From Microbacterium sp. p3-SID336 (GTDB lineage: Bacteria; Actinomycetota; Actinomycetes; Actinomycetales; Microbacteriaceae): a DNA stretch of 64,000 nt. The DNA lies in contig NZ_JALXPE010000017.1 of the NCBI RefSeq assembly GCF_025143365.1, forward strand, positions 1 through 64,000, read 5' to 3'. Of the stretch, positions 36,491-49,362 are shown in pieces. The stretch's first letter is position 1. Each line of letters starts with the position of its first letter. A program made the position numbers and the translations under genes. The notes beneath the pieces are model-generated. The model saw only the letters and a list, made by a program, of their open reading frames with translations, had not been told where the DNA came from and searched no databases.

Positions 36491-38257
36491 TCAGCGGGCG
36501 GGGCCGAACAGCTCCTCGCCGTGCTCGTGCAGCAGCCGGTACGCGTCGGCGAAGGTCTGCGGCTCGGGCTCGCCCGGCTTGCCGTAGCGCGCGATCAGCA
36601 GCCCGAGCAGTCCCCGCGCCGGAGGCGTCAGCGGCTTGAGGTGATCGGCCGAGTTCGGCTGCGGCTCGGTGTCCTCGGGGTTCGGCGGTGTGTAGGCCGG
36701 GGTCGTGACGGGCCAGTCGGCCGGGTGCCGCGGCTTGTCCAGGTTCACCACGTTCATCAGTGTGTTCGCGGACTGGTCGCGGTCGTTCAGCGGCTTCAGC
36801 CCGTGCAGCCGGGAGAGCGTCGCGGTGACCGAGCCGTGGTGCATCTCGTCGTGGATCACGGTGCCGCGGCGGGTGTAGGCGGACACGGCGATGGCCGGTA
36901 CGCGGCAGCCGAGCCGGTCGAACGTGAAGCCCATCTCCCCGGGCTTCGTGTCCTCCGTCGGCTTCGTGGCGGCGGGCGGCGGCACGTGGTCGTAGCACCC
37001 GCCGTGCTCGTCGAACGTGATGAGCAGCAGGGTGTTCACGGCGTTCGAGCCGTCGGGGGTCGCGCTCGTGCGCACGGCCTCGTAGATGTCGTGGATCAGG
37101 CGGTCGCCGGCGCGCACGTCCGAGATCGCGCTGTCGAACACCGGCTCGCCGTCGACCACGCTCTCCCTCGGGGACCCGAACGGCGGGTGGAAGTCGTTGT
37201 GGTCGTAGACCATGCGCGGCTCGATGAACGCGTAGGCGGGGAGGGTGCCGTTCTTGGCGTCGGCGTAGAAGTCCTCCATGGTGCCGAAGTGCTCGGTGCG
37301 CCAGTACTTCTCCAGCACAGGCGCGTGCAGCATGCCGGTGAAGGACACCAGCTGGAGCTTGTCGATGTAGATCCTCCAGCTGAGCTTCTTCTCCTCCAGC
37401 CGGTTGAACACCGTCGGCTCGGCGGGGGCGTCGAGCCACTTCTTGTAGCCGCCACCACCCTGGTTCGTGACGAACCCGTGCGACGTAGAGGCGTGGAAGA
37501 ACGAGCGGTTGCAGAACGTCTGCGACGGCACGCCCGCGTACCAGTGGTCGAACACGGCGAACTCCGCCGCGAGCGTCGACAGCACGGGCAGCATCTCCGG
37601 GGAGAACGACCCCATGATGTGCCTGGCCTCGTCGATGCTCGGCTCGGTGCCCTTGCGCAGGCGGCGGAAGTTGATGATGTAGTCGTCGAGGAACCCCGAC
37701 ATCGTCGCCTTCTCGCCGTGCGTCGGCGCGTTGAACGGGGCGGACATCTCGTCGACGAACAGGTCGGCGTTGGTCTTCGGGTCGACCGTGCCGAAGATCT
37801 GGGTGTTGACGTGCGGATACTCCTCGCCCGGGTCGGGATCGGGCAGGCTCATGATCCGGTCGGTGTCGCCCTGATAGACGTGCGCGTCGACCACGGTCCC
37901 GTCCGCCGCGGTGTTGCTGTACGAGCCGAACGCCAGACCCTCGAAGGTCTCGCCTTTCGGCAGCGTGTCCGGGGAGTAGAGGTAGCCGAGCAGGTTGTCG
38001 AAGGAGCGGTTCTCGCCCATCACCACGACGATGTGGTCGAAGCCGGGTTCGCTGCGTGGGGTGAGCGCGGCGAACGGGTCGGGGTCGTCGGCGAAGCCGT
38101 CCCTGGCGCTCCCGGCCACCGACGCGCCGATCGCCGCGCCGCCGGCACCGCCGATCACCGCGCCCGCCAGGGCCGCCCCGCCCACCTTGAAGAAGCCGCG
38201 GCGTGAGGTGTCGCGGGATCCGGGTGCGGGGGTGGGGGAATCCTCGTCGGGGGCCAT
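36491..38257 (-). CDS. Tat-exported phospholipase C-like phosphoesterase
   Basis: A 588-residue phosphoesterase of the phospholipase C/acid phosphatase AcpA family. The N-terminus is a twin-arginine signal (SRRGFFKVGG, then an Ala/Gly-rich core to about residue 52). The catalytic start is DHIVVVMGENRSFDNLLGY; ITFDEHGGCYDHVPPP carries further metal ligands. It should hydrolyse phosphate esters or phospholipids outside the cell, possibly for phosphate acquisition together with the metallophosphoesterase that precedes it. A -10 TAGGAT is six bases from the ATG, so the mRNA is likely leaderless. Confidence 0.92.
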   Translation of the reverse strand: MAPDEDSPTPAPGSRDTSRRGFFKVGGAALAGAVIGGAGGAAIGASVAGSARDGFADDPDPFAALTPRSEPGFDHIVVVMGENRSFDNLLGYLYSPDTLPKGETFEGLAFGSYSNTAADGTVVDAHVYQGDTDRIMSLPDPDPGEEYPHVNTQIFGTVDPKTNADLFVDEMSAPFNAPTHGEKATMSGFLDDYIINFRRLRKGTEPSIDEARHIMGSFSPEMLPVLSTLAAEFAVFDHWYAGVPSQTFCNRSFFHASTSHGFVTNQGGGGYKKWLDAPAEPTVFNRLEEKKLSWRIYIDKLQLVSFTGMLHAPVLEKYWRTEHFGTMEDFYADAKNGTLPAYAFIEPRMVYDHNDFHPPFGSPRESVVDGEPVFDSAISDVRAGDRLIHDIYEAVRTSATPDGSNAVNTLLLITFDEHGGCYDHVPPPAATKPTEDTKPGEMGFTFDRLGCRVPAIAVSAYTRRGTVIHDEMHHGSVTATLSRLHGLKPLNDRDQSANTLMNVVNLDKPRHPADWPVTTPAYTPPNPEDTEPQPNSADHLKPLTPPARGLLGLLIARYGKPGEPEPQTFADAYRLLHEHGEELFGPAR

Positions 38258-38378
38258 GCGCCGATCCTATGGCGGTGCGGTCGCGCTGCCCAGCGTTCAC
38301 AACTCAGGAGAAATCGAGCATGTACGCCCGAGGGCAGCGCTATGGGCGGTGTGTCGCCCGGAACTCCTGAGATGCGAA

Positions 38379-38402
38379 CGGCGCCCTCGCGCGAAGGCGC
38401 CG
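38379..38402 (-). terminator. Hairpin after metallophosphoesterase gene
   Basis: CGGCGCC (38379-38385) pairs with GGCGCCG (38396-38402), 38 bases beyond the stop on the minus strand. Further out, CTCAGGAG (38303-38310) and CTCCTGAG (38364-38371) form a second inverted pair between the two genes. No T-run. Confidence 0.4.
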
Positions 38403-38440
38403 CCGGAGCCGAAGCCCCGACGGCGCCCGTGCGGGATCGG

Positions 38441-41044
38441 CTACTCAGCGTTCACCGCAGACGCATCCACCGCGGATGCCCCGACCGGGGACTCCGCCAC
38501 CGCGTGCTGCCGACGGCGACGCAGGGCGAACAGGCCCAGGCCCGCGGCGAGCAGCACGACGGCCGCGATCACGTACGGCATGCTGTCGGCGCCGGTCGTG
38601 GCGAGGTCGCCGTCCGCAGCACCGCCCGTGCCGCCCGTGCCGCCCGTGCCCGGGGTGGTCGCCCCGCCGCCCGCGGCAGCCGTCACGGTGAGCGCGGCGG
38701 TCACCTCGGTGCCGTCGGGCAGGATCACGGCGAGAGTGTGCGCGCCCGCCGGGGTGCCTGCAGGGATCGTGACCGTGCGGGCGAACGAGCCGTCTGCCGC
38801 GGCCGTCACGGTGCCCAGCGACACCGGGTCCGACCGCAGCTCGAGCCGCAGCTCGGCCCCGGCCGCGAAGCCGCTGCCCGAGACCGACAGGGTTCCACCG
38901 GCCGCGACGGAGGACGCGCCGAGCTCCACCTTCGCGGGCTCCTCGGGCTCCGGCTCCTCGGTCACGGGTGGCGTGACACCCTGCTCGGTGACCCACTTCT
39001 CGCCCGCATCGGACTTCGTCACCGTGAACGTGTCGTACACCGCGCCGACGGGCAGGTCGGTCGACGCGCTGCCGGTCTTCTCGGCGAGGTAGGACCGGTA
39101 CACGAGCTGATCCTTCGACACGTCGATCACCTGATACGTCGTGACGCCCTCGCCGCGCAGCACCTGCGTGGCGCCGTTGTTGGTCCACACGTTCTTCTCG
39201 GGCGTCTCCAGGTCGTAGTGCTTCGCGCCCGAGTTCGACACCACGTAGACCGGGCCCGTGGTGAGGCCGGGGGTGTCGGTCGCATCCGTGTTGACGTAGC
39301 CGCGGGCGTACGTGTGGTCGTGACCCATGAGCACGAGGTCGATGTCGTTGCGCTGGAACACGGGCAGCCACTCGGCCCGCAGCACCGGCTCGTCACGACC
39401 GGCCGACGCGGAGAACACCGGCTGGTGGAACGTCACGACGTTCCACTTCGACGGGCTGTCCTGCAGCAGCAGGTCGAGCCAGGCCGCCTGGAACCGCGTC
39501 CACAGCACACCGATCTGGCTGGACGGGCACTCGGCACCCGTGCAGGACGGGAGTCCGGGCGGGGTGAGGAAGGTCGTGTCGCGCGTCGCGTTCAGTGTGA
39601 TGAAGCGCACGCCCTGGTAGTCGGTGTAGTACGCGGTCTCCGCGGCGAACGTGCTCCAGTGGTCGAAGAACGCCCGGTACTGCTGCGCGACCGGAGAGTC
39701 GCCCTTCGCGAGGTCGGCCAGCGCGCCGATCGAGCTCGTCGACGGGTTGTTGTGCGGGTACTCGAACGCGGCCTTCCAGGCGGTGAGGAGCTTGTCGCCT
39801 GAGTACTCGTGGTTGCCGGGGGCGGCCATCACGTTCGTGCGGACGGCGGAGTCCTCCATGCCCTTGAACCAGTTCAGCCACTCGGTCTCGTTGCTGGACG
39901 TGTTGATGAGGTCGCCCGCGTGCACCGAGCCGATGGAGCGCGGCGCGTTCGCCTCTGCCTGCTTCACGACGCTCGGCCACGTGGTGTCGAGACCGATCTG
40001 CGCGTCGCCGTAGTAGATGAACTGGAAGTCGGTCGCGGTGGGGTCGGCGGTCCGGAAGGTGAACCAGTCGCTCCAGCTGCCGGGGAGGCCGACGCGGTAG
40101 CGGTACTCGGTCGCCGGGGTGAGCCCGGTCACGGTCGCCGAGAAATGCGCGTTCGGGTTGCCGTTCACGACGCCCGCGTCATAGGCGTCCACGATGCGCG
40201 GCTCGCCGCCGGCCGCCGGGGCGATCTCGACCTGGCCGACCGTGTGCGAGGCGTCGCCCGCGAGCCACGAGAACGACTGCGAGACCGCGGGCTGCGCGGT
40301 CGGCGTGAGGATCACGCGGGTCGGCGGTGCGACGACGGGCGTCCCGGGGTCGGATGCCTTCACGAGCGTGAGCGCCGACATGTCGAAGTAGATGTCGGAG
40401 CTGGTGGCGCGGTCCTGGAACAGCGACACGGCGATGGTGTTCGCCCCGTCGTGCAGCAGCTCGCCGCCCGCGCTGAACGTGCTGGTGAGCGGGTCCCCGT
40501 TGGAGTCGCCCGCGTACTCGACGTTCACGGTGTCGGTGATGCGGCCGTCGACGTAGCGCGCCACCTCCTGGCCGTTGATCCACACGATGATCGCGTCGTC
40601 GTAGGTGATGGTGCTCTGCAGTGCCGCCACCTGCTCGGCCACACCGGGCTCCAGCTCGAACGTCGTGCGGAAGAAGTACGTCGGCACGGTCGGGGCCTTC
40701 GCCCCGTCGAGGTAGTGGTTCAGCAGTGTCGTCGGCGTCTGCGGACCCACGGCGCCGAGCTTGCCGTTCTTCGCGCCGAATCCGCCTGGCGCGGTCTTCC
40801 AGGCGCTGTCGTCGAACGCAGGGAGAGTCCAGTCGCGCAGCGCCGCCGGAGCGGGGGAAGGGTCGGAGCCGTCGTCGAGGTAATGCCACGTCGTGTCGGT
40901 CGTGATCAGCGAACCGGTGGGCACGTCCGGGTCGGGCGCGGCGAGAGCCGCCGGGGCGACGACGGCGCCGCCGAGCAGGGCGAGCAGCGCGACGGAGGTC
41001 AGTCCGCGACGCCGCCACCGCACCGCAGGGGTGGGGGAGGTCAT
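38441..41044 (-). CDS. Wall-anchored purple-acid-type metallophosphoesterase
   Basis: An 867-residue surface protein. Order: signal peptide (about 1-35), a jelly-roll-like domain (about 50-225), a fibronectin-like/purple acid phosphatase N-domain (about 240-335), a calcineurin-type catalytic domain with YGDAQIG, HAGDLINT, GNHEYSG, VTFHQPVF and MGHDHTYARGY, an Ig-like domain, and a sortase signal near the C-terminus: LATTG followed by a hydrophobic span and RRRR. LAxTG is the class E sortase motif of high-GC Gram-positives. All five phosphoesterase metal motifs are kept. Likely a phosphatase or nucleotidase on the wall. A Gly-Thr repeat precedes the anchor. Confidence 0.92.
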   Translation of the reverse strand: MTSPTPAVRWRRRGLTSVALLALLGGAVVAPAALAAPDPDVPTGSLITTDTTWHYLDDGSDPSPAPAALRDWTLPAFDDSAWKTAPGGFGAKNGKLGAVGPQTPTTLLNHYLDGAKAPTVPTYFFRTTFELEPGVAEQVAALQSTITYDDAIIVWINGQEVARYVDGRITDTVNVEYAGDSNGDPLTSTFSAGGELLHDGANTIAVSLFQDRATSSDIYFDMSALTLVKASDPGTPVVAPPTRVILTPTAQPAVSQSFSWLAGDASHTVGQVEIAPAAGGEPRIVDAYDAGVVNGNPNAHFSATVTGLTPATEYRYRVGLPGSWSDWFTFRTADPTATDFQFIYYGDAQIGLDTTWPSVVKQAEANAPRSIGSVHAGDLINTSSNETEWLNWFKGMEDSAVRTNVMAAPGNHEYSGDKLLTAWKAAFEYPHNNPSTSSIGALADLAKGDSPVAQQYRAFFDHWSTFAAETAYYTDYQGVRFITLNATRDTTFLTPPGLPSCTGAECPSSQIGVLWTRFQAAWLDLLLQDSPSKWNVVTFHQPVFSASAGRDEPVLRAEWLPVFQRNDIDLVLMGHDHTYARGYVNTDATDTPGLTTGPVYVVSNSGAKHYDLETPEKNVWTNNGATQVLRGEGVTTYQVIDVSKDQLVYRSYLAEKTGSASTDLPVGAVYDTFTVTKSDAGEKWVTEQGVTPPVTEEPEPEEPAKVELGASSVAAGGTLSVSGSGFAAGAELRLELRSDPVSLGTVTAAADGSFARTVTIPAGTPAGAHTLAVILPDGTEVTAALTVTAAAGGGATTPGTGGTGGTGGAADGDLATTGADSMPYVIAAVVLLAAGLGLFALRRRRQHAVAESPVGASAVDASAVNAE

Positions 41045-41174
41045 GTCAGTCCTTCATGGTGGGGATCCGTGCTCAGCCGCACGGGGCCCGTCCAGCCCAG
41101 CGGAGCCGGATGACCGCCGCCTGACCCGCAGGCGACCGGGAGGTGAACTCGGTCGTCCCGGTACGCTGGAACCC

Positions 41175-42602
41175 ATGCTCAACATGGCCGACGGCCTCGC
41201 CCGTCTCGGCGCGCTCGCCGAGAATCCCGTCGTCCGCACCCTCGCGACCGCGTTCGCCGAGGCCGGGTTCGAGCTCGCGGTCGTCGGCGGCCCGGTGCGC
41301 GACGCGCTGCTCGGGCGGGAGACGCACGACCTCGACTTCACGACCAGCGCGTCGCCCGACGAGATCCTCGCGATCGTGAAGCCCGTCGCCACGGCGCACT
41401 GGGACATCGGTCGTGCGTTCGGCACCATCGGCGCCCGCGTGCAGGGCGAGCAGGTGGAGATCACCACGTACCGCGCCGACAGCTACGACGGTGTGACGCG
41501 CAAGCCCACCGTCGAGTTCGGCGACACGATCGACGGCGACCTGGTGCGGCGCGACTTCACGGTCAACGCGATGGCCCTCCAGGTGCCGTCCGTGAAGCTC
41601 ATCGACCCCACCGGCGGCGTGGAGGACCTGGTCGCCGGGGTTCTGCGCACCCCGGCCGACCCCCGTGTGTCGTTCGGCGACGACCCGCTCCGCATGCTCC
41701 GCGCGGCCCGCTTCAGCGCGCAGCTCGGCTTCGCCGTGGAAGACGACACCGCCGCGGCGATCACGGAACTGCGGGAGACGCTGTCGATCGTCAGCCCCGA
41801 GCGGGTGCAGGCCGAGCTCGTGCGCCTCATGCAGACCGACGACCCCGTGCGGGGCATCCGCGTGCTGGTCGACACCGGACTCATCGAGGAGTTCCTCCCC
41901 GAGGTGAGCGCCCTGCGGCTCGAGGTCGACGAGCACCACCACCACAAGGACGTCTACGAGCACTCGCTGACGGTGCTCAGCCAGGCGATCGAGCTGGAGC
42001 ACGCGCGGAACCCCGGGGCCGCGCCCGACGTGCCGCTGCGCATCGCCGCTCTGCTGCACGACATCGGCAAGCCGCGCACGCGCAAGCTGGAGCAGGGCGG
42101 CGCGGTCACGTTCCACCACCATGATGTGGTCGGCGCGCGCATGGCCCGCAAACGGCTGCAGGCGCTGCGGTTCGACACCGCCACCACCGATGCCGTCGCG
42201 ACCCTGATCGAGTTGCATCTGCGCTTCTTCGGCTACGCGGAGGGCGCCTGGACCGACGCGGCCGTGCGCCGGTATGTGCGCGACGCGGGCGAGCTGCTGG
42301 AGCGGCTGCACATCCTCACGCGCGCCGACGTGACCACGCGCAACCGTCGCAAGGCCGCGCGTCTGGCCGCCGCCTACGACGACATCGAGTCGCGCATCGC
42401 CGCCCTCCGAGAGCAGGAGGAGCTCGACGCGATCCGCCCGGAGCTCGACGGCAACCGCATCCAGGAGGTGCTCGGCATCCGCCCTGGGCGTGAGGTCGGC
42501 GAGGCGTACCGGTTCCTGCTCGATCTCCGGCTCGACGAGGGCGTGCTCGGTCCGGATGTCGCCGAACAGCGGCTGCGCGACTGGTGGGCCGCCCGCGGCT
42601 GA
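41175..42602 (+). CDS. pcnA: CCA tRNA nucleotidyltransferase
   Basis: Adds or repairs the CCA end of tRNAs. It has 475 residues: VVGGPVRDALLG (36-47) and DLDF (52-55) of the nucleotidyltransferase head, RRDFTVNAMAL, and an HD domain with LLHDIGKPRTRK. The annotation is often pcnA in actinobacteria although the activity is CCA addition. ATG 41175 stands seven bases after the -10 TACGCT (41162-41167), so the gene is leaderless. In mycobacteria pcnA is divergent from the DUF6049-murJ pair; here the same divergence is kept, with 8.5 kb between. Confidence 0.95.
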   Translation: MLNMADGLARLGALAENPVVRTLATAFAEAGFELAVVGGPVRDALLGRETHDLDFTTSASPDEILAIVKPVATAHWDIGRAFGTIGARVQGEQVEITTYRADSYDGVTRKPTVEFGDTIDGDLVRRDFTVNAMALQVPSVKLIDPTGGVEDLVAGVLRTPADPRVSFGDDPLRMLRAARFSAQLGFAVEDDTAAAITELRETLSIVSPERVQAELVRLMQTDDPVRGIRVLVDTGLIEEFLPEVSALRLEVDEHHHHKDVYEHSLTVLSQAIELEHARNPGAAPDVPLRIAALLHDIGKPRTRKLEQGGAVTFHHHDVVGARMARKRLQALRFDTATTDAVATLIELHLRFFGYAEGAWTDAAVRRYVRDAGELLERLHILTRADVTTRNRRKAARLAAAYDDIESRIAALREQEELDAIRPELDGNRIQEVLGIRPGREVGEAYRFLLDLRLDEGVLGPDVAEQRLRDWWAARG

Positions 42603-42656
42603 GCCCTCAGCGCCGCTCCGGCACGAGCACGTCGGTCGCGCCCGCGGCACATGGTG

Positions 42657-44411
42657 TCAGGGGGTGGGCGGGCCCACCACGGCGGCGGCGTCGGGAGGCA
42701 GCGTGAGAAGAGCGCCGTCCCGGGTGAGCGCGGTGGTCGCGAGCAGCACCGATGCCACGGGGTCGACCTCGAACACGGCCCGCTCGGGGGAGAGGTTGAT
42801 CAGCACCGACAGGTCTCCGCGGCCGAGGCGGTACACGCGATGCTCCGGGCGGCCGTCGGTCGCGCGGACCTCGACCGTCGTGTGCGTCGTGTCGGGCTCC
42901 GTCAGCTCGGGTCGTGCGCGCCGCAGTCGGGTCAGGTCGCGGTAGAGAGCCAGCAGCCGCGCGGGCTCCGGCCGCTCGAGCTCCGTCCAGTCGAGCTGCG
43001 AGCGCCGGAAGGTCTCCGGATCCTGCGGGTCGGGCACCGCGGCCGGGTCCCAGCCCATGCGGGCGAACTCGGCCGCACGACCCTCGGCCACGGCACGCCC
43101 CAGCTCGGGCTCGGGGTGCGACGTGAAGAACTGCCAGGGCGTGGAAGCCCCCCACTCCTCGCCCATGAACAGCATCGGCGTGCCAGGAGCGGTCAGCGTG
43201 AGCACCGCCGCGACCGCGAGCCGATCGGGCGACAGCGTGGCGGAGAGCCGGTCGCCCGCCGCACGGTTGCCCACCTGATCGTGGTCCTGCGCGAAGGTGA
43301 CGAGCCGCCACGCCGGCACCTCGGGCGGGATCGGCGCTCCGTGCGGACGGTCGCGGAACGACGAGTACGTGCCGTCGTGGAAGAAGCCCCGGTCGGTGAC
43401 CTTGGCCACCGCCTCCGGTGATGCGAAGTCCTCGTAGTAGCCCGTGGTCTCGCCCGTGAGCGCGACGTGCACGGCGTGATGCCAGTCGTCCGACCACTGG
43501 GCCGTGAGCCCGAAGCCGTCGGCCTCGCGCGGGAGGATCAGCGTCGGGTCGTTGAGGTCGGACTCCGCGATGAGCGTCAGCGGGCGTCCGAGATGTGCCG
43601 ACAGCGCGTCCACCCGCTCGGCCAGCTCGCGCAGCAGATGCACCGGCTGCGTGTCGTGCAGGGCGTGCACGGCGTCGAGCCGCAGCCCGTCGACATGGAA
43701 GTCACGCAGCCACCCCAGGGCGTTCTCGATGATGTACTGCCGGACCGCCGGTTCGTCGAGGTCGATCGAGTCGCCCCAGGTGGTGCTCTCGCCCTCGCGG
43801 AGGTACGGGCCGAAGAGCGGCAGGTAGTTGCCGCTCGGGCCCAGGTGGTTGTACACCACGTCCTGCACCACGGCGAGCCCGTGCGCGTGCGCCGCGTCGA
43901 CGAAGCGCTGGTACGCCGCCGGTCCGCCGTAGCCTTCGTGCACCGCGTACCAGAGCACCCCGTCGTAGCCCCAGTTCCAGCGCCCGTTGAAGGCGTTCAC
44001 GGGCAGCAGCTCCACGTGGGTCACGCCAAGCTCGACCAGGTGCCCCAGGCGGGCGACCGCGGCGTCGAGCGTGCCCTCGGGGGTGAACGTGCCCAGGTGC
44101 AGCTCATAGAGCAGTCCGCCGGCGAGCTGCCGTCCGGTCCAGGCGGCATCGGTCCACGCGAACGCGGCGGGGTCGAACCAGGCCGACGCCTCGTGCACGC
44201 CGTCCGGTTGCCGCCGCGACCGTGGATCCGGGCGCAGCTGCTCGTCGTCGTCCAGCAGGAACCCGTAGCGCTCGCCGTCCGCGAGCACCGTGTCCCCGCG
44301 CCACCACCCGTGGCCTGCGGGGCTCAGCTCGCGCTCCTCCGCGACGGTCCCGTCGGCGGTCAGCCGCCGCAGCCGCAGCCGCTCCACGCGGGGCGCCCAC
44401 ACCTCGATCAT
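42657..44411 (-). CDS. treZ: Malto-oligosyltrehalose trehalohydrolase
   Basis: GH13 enzyme that releases trehalose from maltooligosyl trehalose. It has 584 residues with an N-terminal beta-sandwich (about 1-95), the barrel beginning [19 protein letters not shown], the catalytic-strand motif [11 protein letters not shown] and a C-terminal beta domain. It is the last gene of the glgX-treY-treZ run, 13 bases after treY. Confidence 0.96.
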   Translation of the reverse strand: MIEVWAPRVERLRLRRLTADGTVAEERELSPAGHGWWRGDTVLADGERYGFLLDDDEQLRPDPRSRRQPDGVHEASAWFDPAAFAWTDAAWTGRQLAGGLLYELHLGTFTPEGTLDAAVARLGHLVELGVTHVELLPVNAFNGRWNWGYDGVLWYAVHEGYGGPAAYQRFVDAAHAHGLAVVQDVVYNHLGPSGNYLPLFGPYLREGESTTWGDSIDLDEPAVRQYIIENALGWLRDFHVDGLRLDAVHALHDTQPVHLLRELAERVDALSAHLGRPLTLIAESDLNDPTLILPREADGFGLTAQWSDDWHHAVHVALTGETTGYYEDFASPEAVAKVTDRGFFHDGTYSSFRDRPHGAPIPPEVPAWRLVTFAQDHDQVGNRAAGDRLSATLSPDRLAVAAVLTLTAPGTPMLFMGEEWGASTPWQFFTSHPEPELGRAVAEGRAAEFARMGWDPAAVPDPQDPETFRRSQLDWTELERPEPARLLALYRDLTRLRRARPELTEPDTTHTTVEVRATDGRPEHRVYRLGRGDLSVLINLSPERAVFEVDPVASVLLATTALTRDGALLTLPPDAAAVVGPPTP

Positions 44412-44424
44412 CCGCGCACTTCCT

Positions 44425-46769
44425 TCATCGCGCGAGCTCGATCAACGCGACCGGGTAGGTGTCGAGCAGCTCGGCGAGCCGCACGGGCCCAGGGGCGATA
44501 CGCCGACCGGTGAGCAGGTCGGTCCCGGGGATGTCCGGCCGCATCATCACGGTGTCGCCCCAGCCGCCGCGACGCGCGAGGGCGACCGGGAGCCGGGTCG
44601 CCACGGCCGTGGCTCCGCCGCGGTGCACGGCCACGGCATGCCCGGCGGCTTCGCCCTCCACCACGGCAGGACGGTAGAAGCGGAACAGCTCGGGGTTGTC
44701 GCGGCGCAGGCGCAGGGCACGCGAGGTGACGAGCAGTTTCGCGGCGCCCGTGTCGTCGACGGGCGGCAGCACGCCGTGGGCGTGGTCGGCATCGAGCTCG
44801 CGCAGCATGCGGGCGCGCACCGCGAAGTCCACCGGCCGGCGGTTGTCGGGGTCGACCAGGGACAGGTCCCACAGCTCGGTGCCCTGGTACACGTCGGGAA
44901 CGCCGGGGCCCGTGAGCTGGAGCAGCTTCGCCGAGAGGGCGTTGGAACGGCCGGCGCCGACGATCTCGTGCACGAACCGGTCGAGGATCGGCGCAGCGTC
45001 GCCCTCGACCGCACGGGCGATCGCGTCGAGCCCCTTCTCGAACGCCGCATCGGGGTCCTGCCAGGTGGTCTCCTCGGCCGCCTCCCGCGCGGCCTTCATG
45101 GCGTAGTCCCGCAGCCGGTCGGCGGGGATCGGCCAGGCACCGACCGCGGCCTGCCAGAGCAGCGCGTCGAGCGGTCCGTGCCCCGTGCTCGCCACGGCGC
45201 GCAGCTCGTCGAGCACCTCGGCCCAGCGCTCCGGGATCTCGGACAGCACCGCGAGCCGGGCCCGCACATCCTCCGAGCGCTTCGTGTCGTGCGTGGACAG
45301 GGTCGTCATCGAGTGCGGCCAGGCGGCGAGCCGTGCCCGCTGCGCCTCGTGGAACTCCTCGACCGACACCGCGGGGATCGACGGGTCGGCCCCGACCTCG
45401 GTCAGCGTGCCCAGCCGCGTGTACCGGTAAAACGCGGTGTCCTCCACGCCCTTCGCCATCACGGCGCCCGTCACCTGGGGGAAGCGCTGCGCAACCTCCA
45501 GAGCGGGGTCGAGCAGCAGCGGCTCGAGTGCCGTGAAGGCGCCGGCGAGCTCGGGTCGGCGGCGCCGCGCCTCGGCGAACGCGATGCGCAGGTGCTCGCT
45601 GCCCTCCGGGAGATAGGCGCGGTACACCGGGAAGCAGGCGACCAGCTCGGCGAGAGCGTCGTCGGCGTGCACGATGCCGTGCGGCAGGGTGCGCACGAGC
45701 CGCCGGACCTCCGCGGCCAGCAGCCGATCGGCGATCATCCGCTTGGTGTCATGGATCAGGTCGGGCCACGCCGGGGCCGGCGGCAGGCCCGTGTCCTCGC
45801 GCAGCCGCGCATCGAGCCGGTCGAGCGCCGCCACGCCGTCCGCGTCGACGAAGAGCCGGTCGAGCTCGGCCAGCGCGTCGTAGCCGGTGGTGCCGTCCGT
45901 GCGCCACCAGGCCGGCAGCGCCTCCCCGGGTTCGAGGATCTTCTCGACGAGCGTGTAGACGCGGCCGGTGGCGTCGGCGAGCTGCTCCAGGTACGCACCG
46001 GGGTCGGTCAGGCCGTCCGGGTGGTCCACCCGCAGGCCGTCCGCCAGCCCGTCGCGGATCCACCGCAGGATCTCGCGGTGCGTGTCGGCGAACACGTCGG
46101 GCAGCTCGACGCGCAGACCGGCGAGCTCGGACACCGCGAAGAAGCGCCGGTAGGTGAGGTCGGTGTTCTGGTCCCGCCAGAACCGCAGCTCGTAGTGCTG
46201 CGCGGCGAGCAGTCGCGGCAGGTCGTCGGCGAGGGCGGCCGTGCCTGGAGCGAGGGGAAGCACGTGCTCGAAGTAGCGCAGCACCCCGTCCGGCGCATCC
46301 GGGGCCGGGGTCGTGTCGGCCACGAGTTCGCCGTTCGCCAGTGCCTCGTCCGGCGGGGAGCCGAGCAGCGGCAGGAGGAGGCGCCCGCCCCCCGCGGCCC
46401 AGTCGATGTCGAAGGCCGCGGCGCGCCGGGTCTCCCGCCCGAGCCGCAGCACCTCCCACCACCACGGGTTCTGCCGCGGCACGGCGACCCCTGCGTGGTT
46501 CGGCACGATGTCGACGAGGATGCCCAGGCCCGCGGCTCGGGCGGCCGCGGCGAAACGCTCGAGGCCCTCCTCACCGCCGCGGTCGGGGTCGACGCGGGAG
46601 TGATCGACCACGTCGTAGCCGTGGTTCGAGCCGCGCACCGCAGCGAGCAGGGGGGAGAGGTACACCCAGGACGCGCCGAGTTCAGCCAGGTAGCCGGTCA
46701 CGTCGGCCGCGGCGTCGAGCGGGAACCGGTCGCTGATCTGCAGTCGGTACGTCGACAGAGGGCGGTCGG

Positions 46770-46773
<4 letters not shown>
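44425..46773 (-). CDS. treY: Maltooligosyl trehalose synthase
   Basis: GH13 isomerase that converts the reducing-end alpha-1,4 bond of maltodextrin to alpha,alpha-1,1. It has 782 residues starting [11 protein letters not shown] after the ATG at 46773; a longer reading frame upstream is only antisense read-through of the glgX end. Motifs: IVPNHAGVA and [21 protein letters not shown]. The ATG overlaps the glgX stop by 4 bases, so the two are coupled. Confidence 0.97.
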
Positions 46774-48943
<2,170 letters not shown>

Positions 48944-48947
<4 letters not shown>

Positions 48948-49231
48948 CCGGCGAGGGCGTGGTCGCGCGAGCCGGCGGCCATGGCGCTCACGATCCCGAC
49001 CGCGTGGTCGAAGTCGTACACCTGCGCGATCTCGACGGCGCGCGGATAGGGGTGACCGAGGTAGCAGACGTAGAGCGGCGGCACGACGTCAATGTAGCCG
49101 ACGGGAGCCGTGGGGGTCACGACGTACCGGTCGAAGTCGATGCGCTCGCACGCGGCGTCGGCGGACGTCGGCTGCTCGGACGTCTCTGCGCGCTGCGGGG
49201 AGCCAGTGGGGATGGGGATCTCGACGTCCAT
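48944..49231 (-). CDS. Unknown 95-residue protein coupled to glgX
   Basis: A small gene without a family I recognise. The ATG at 49231 has AGGAG seven bases upstream, and the stop overlaps the glgX ATG (ATGA). The first 30 residues are hydrophilic and Thr/Ser/Glu/Ala-rich; the core runs from IDFDRYVVTPTAPVGY to YVCYLGHPYPRAVEI and VYDFDHAVGIV. There is no signal or membrane span. It contains two cysteines (28 and 56). Because it leads the glgX-treY-treZ operon it may control or bind one of those enzymes; this is inference. Confidence 0.8.
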
Positions 49232-49261
49232 GGCGCCTCTCCTGACTCGTGGTGTGTGTTC

Positions 49262-49267
49262 ACGATA
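49262..49267 (-). promoter_or_regulatory. Trehalose operon promoter -10
   Basis: TATCGT on the minus strand, 31 bases upstream of the 95-residue gene. It is the only good -10 in the 131-base gap. No matching -35. Confidence 0.4.
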
Positions 49268-49362
49268 GGAAGCGGGGCCGATTCCGAGAACGCCATTGCC
49301 AGGACGGCCGGGAGGAGGTATGGATGGGTGTTCGCACCCCCTCCCGGCGCCTGGTTCCGGGC

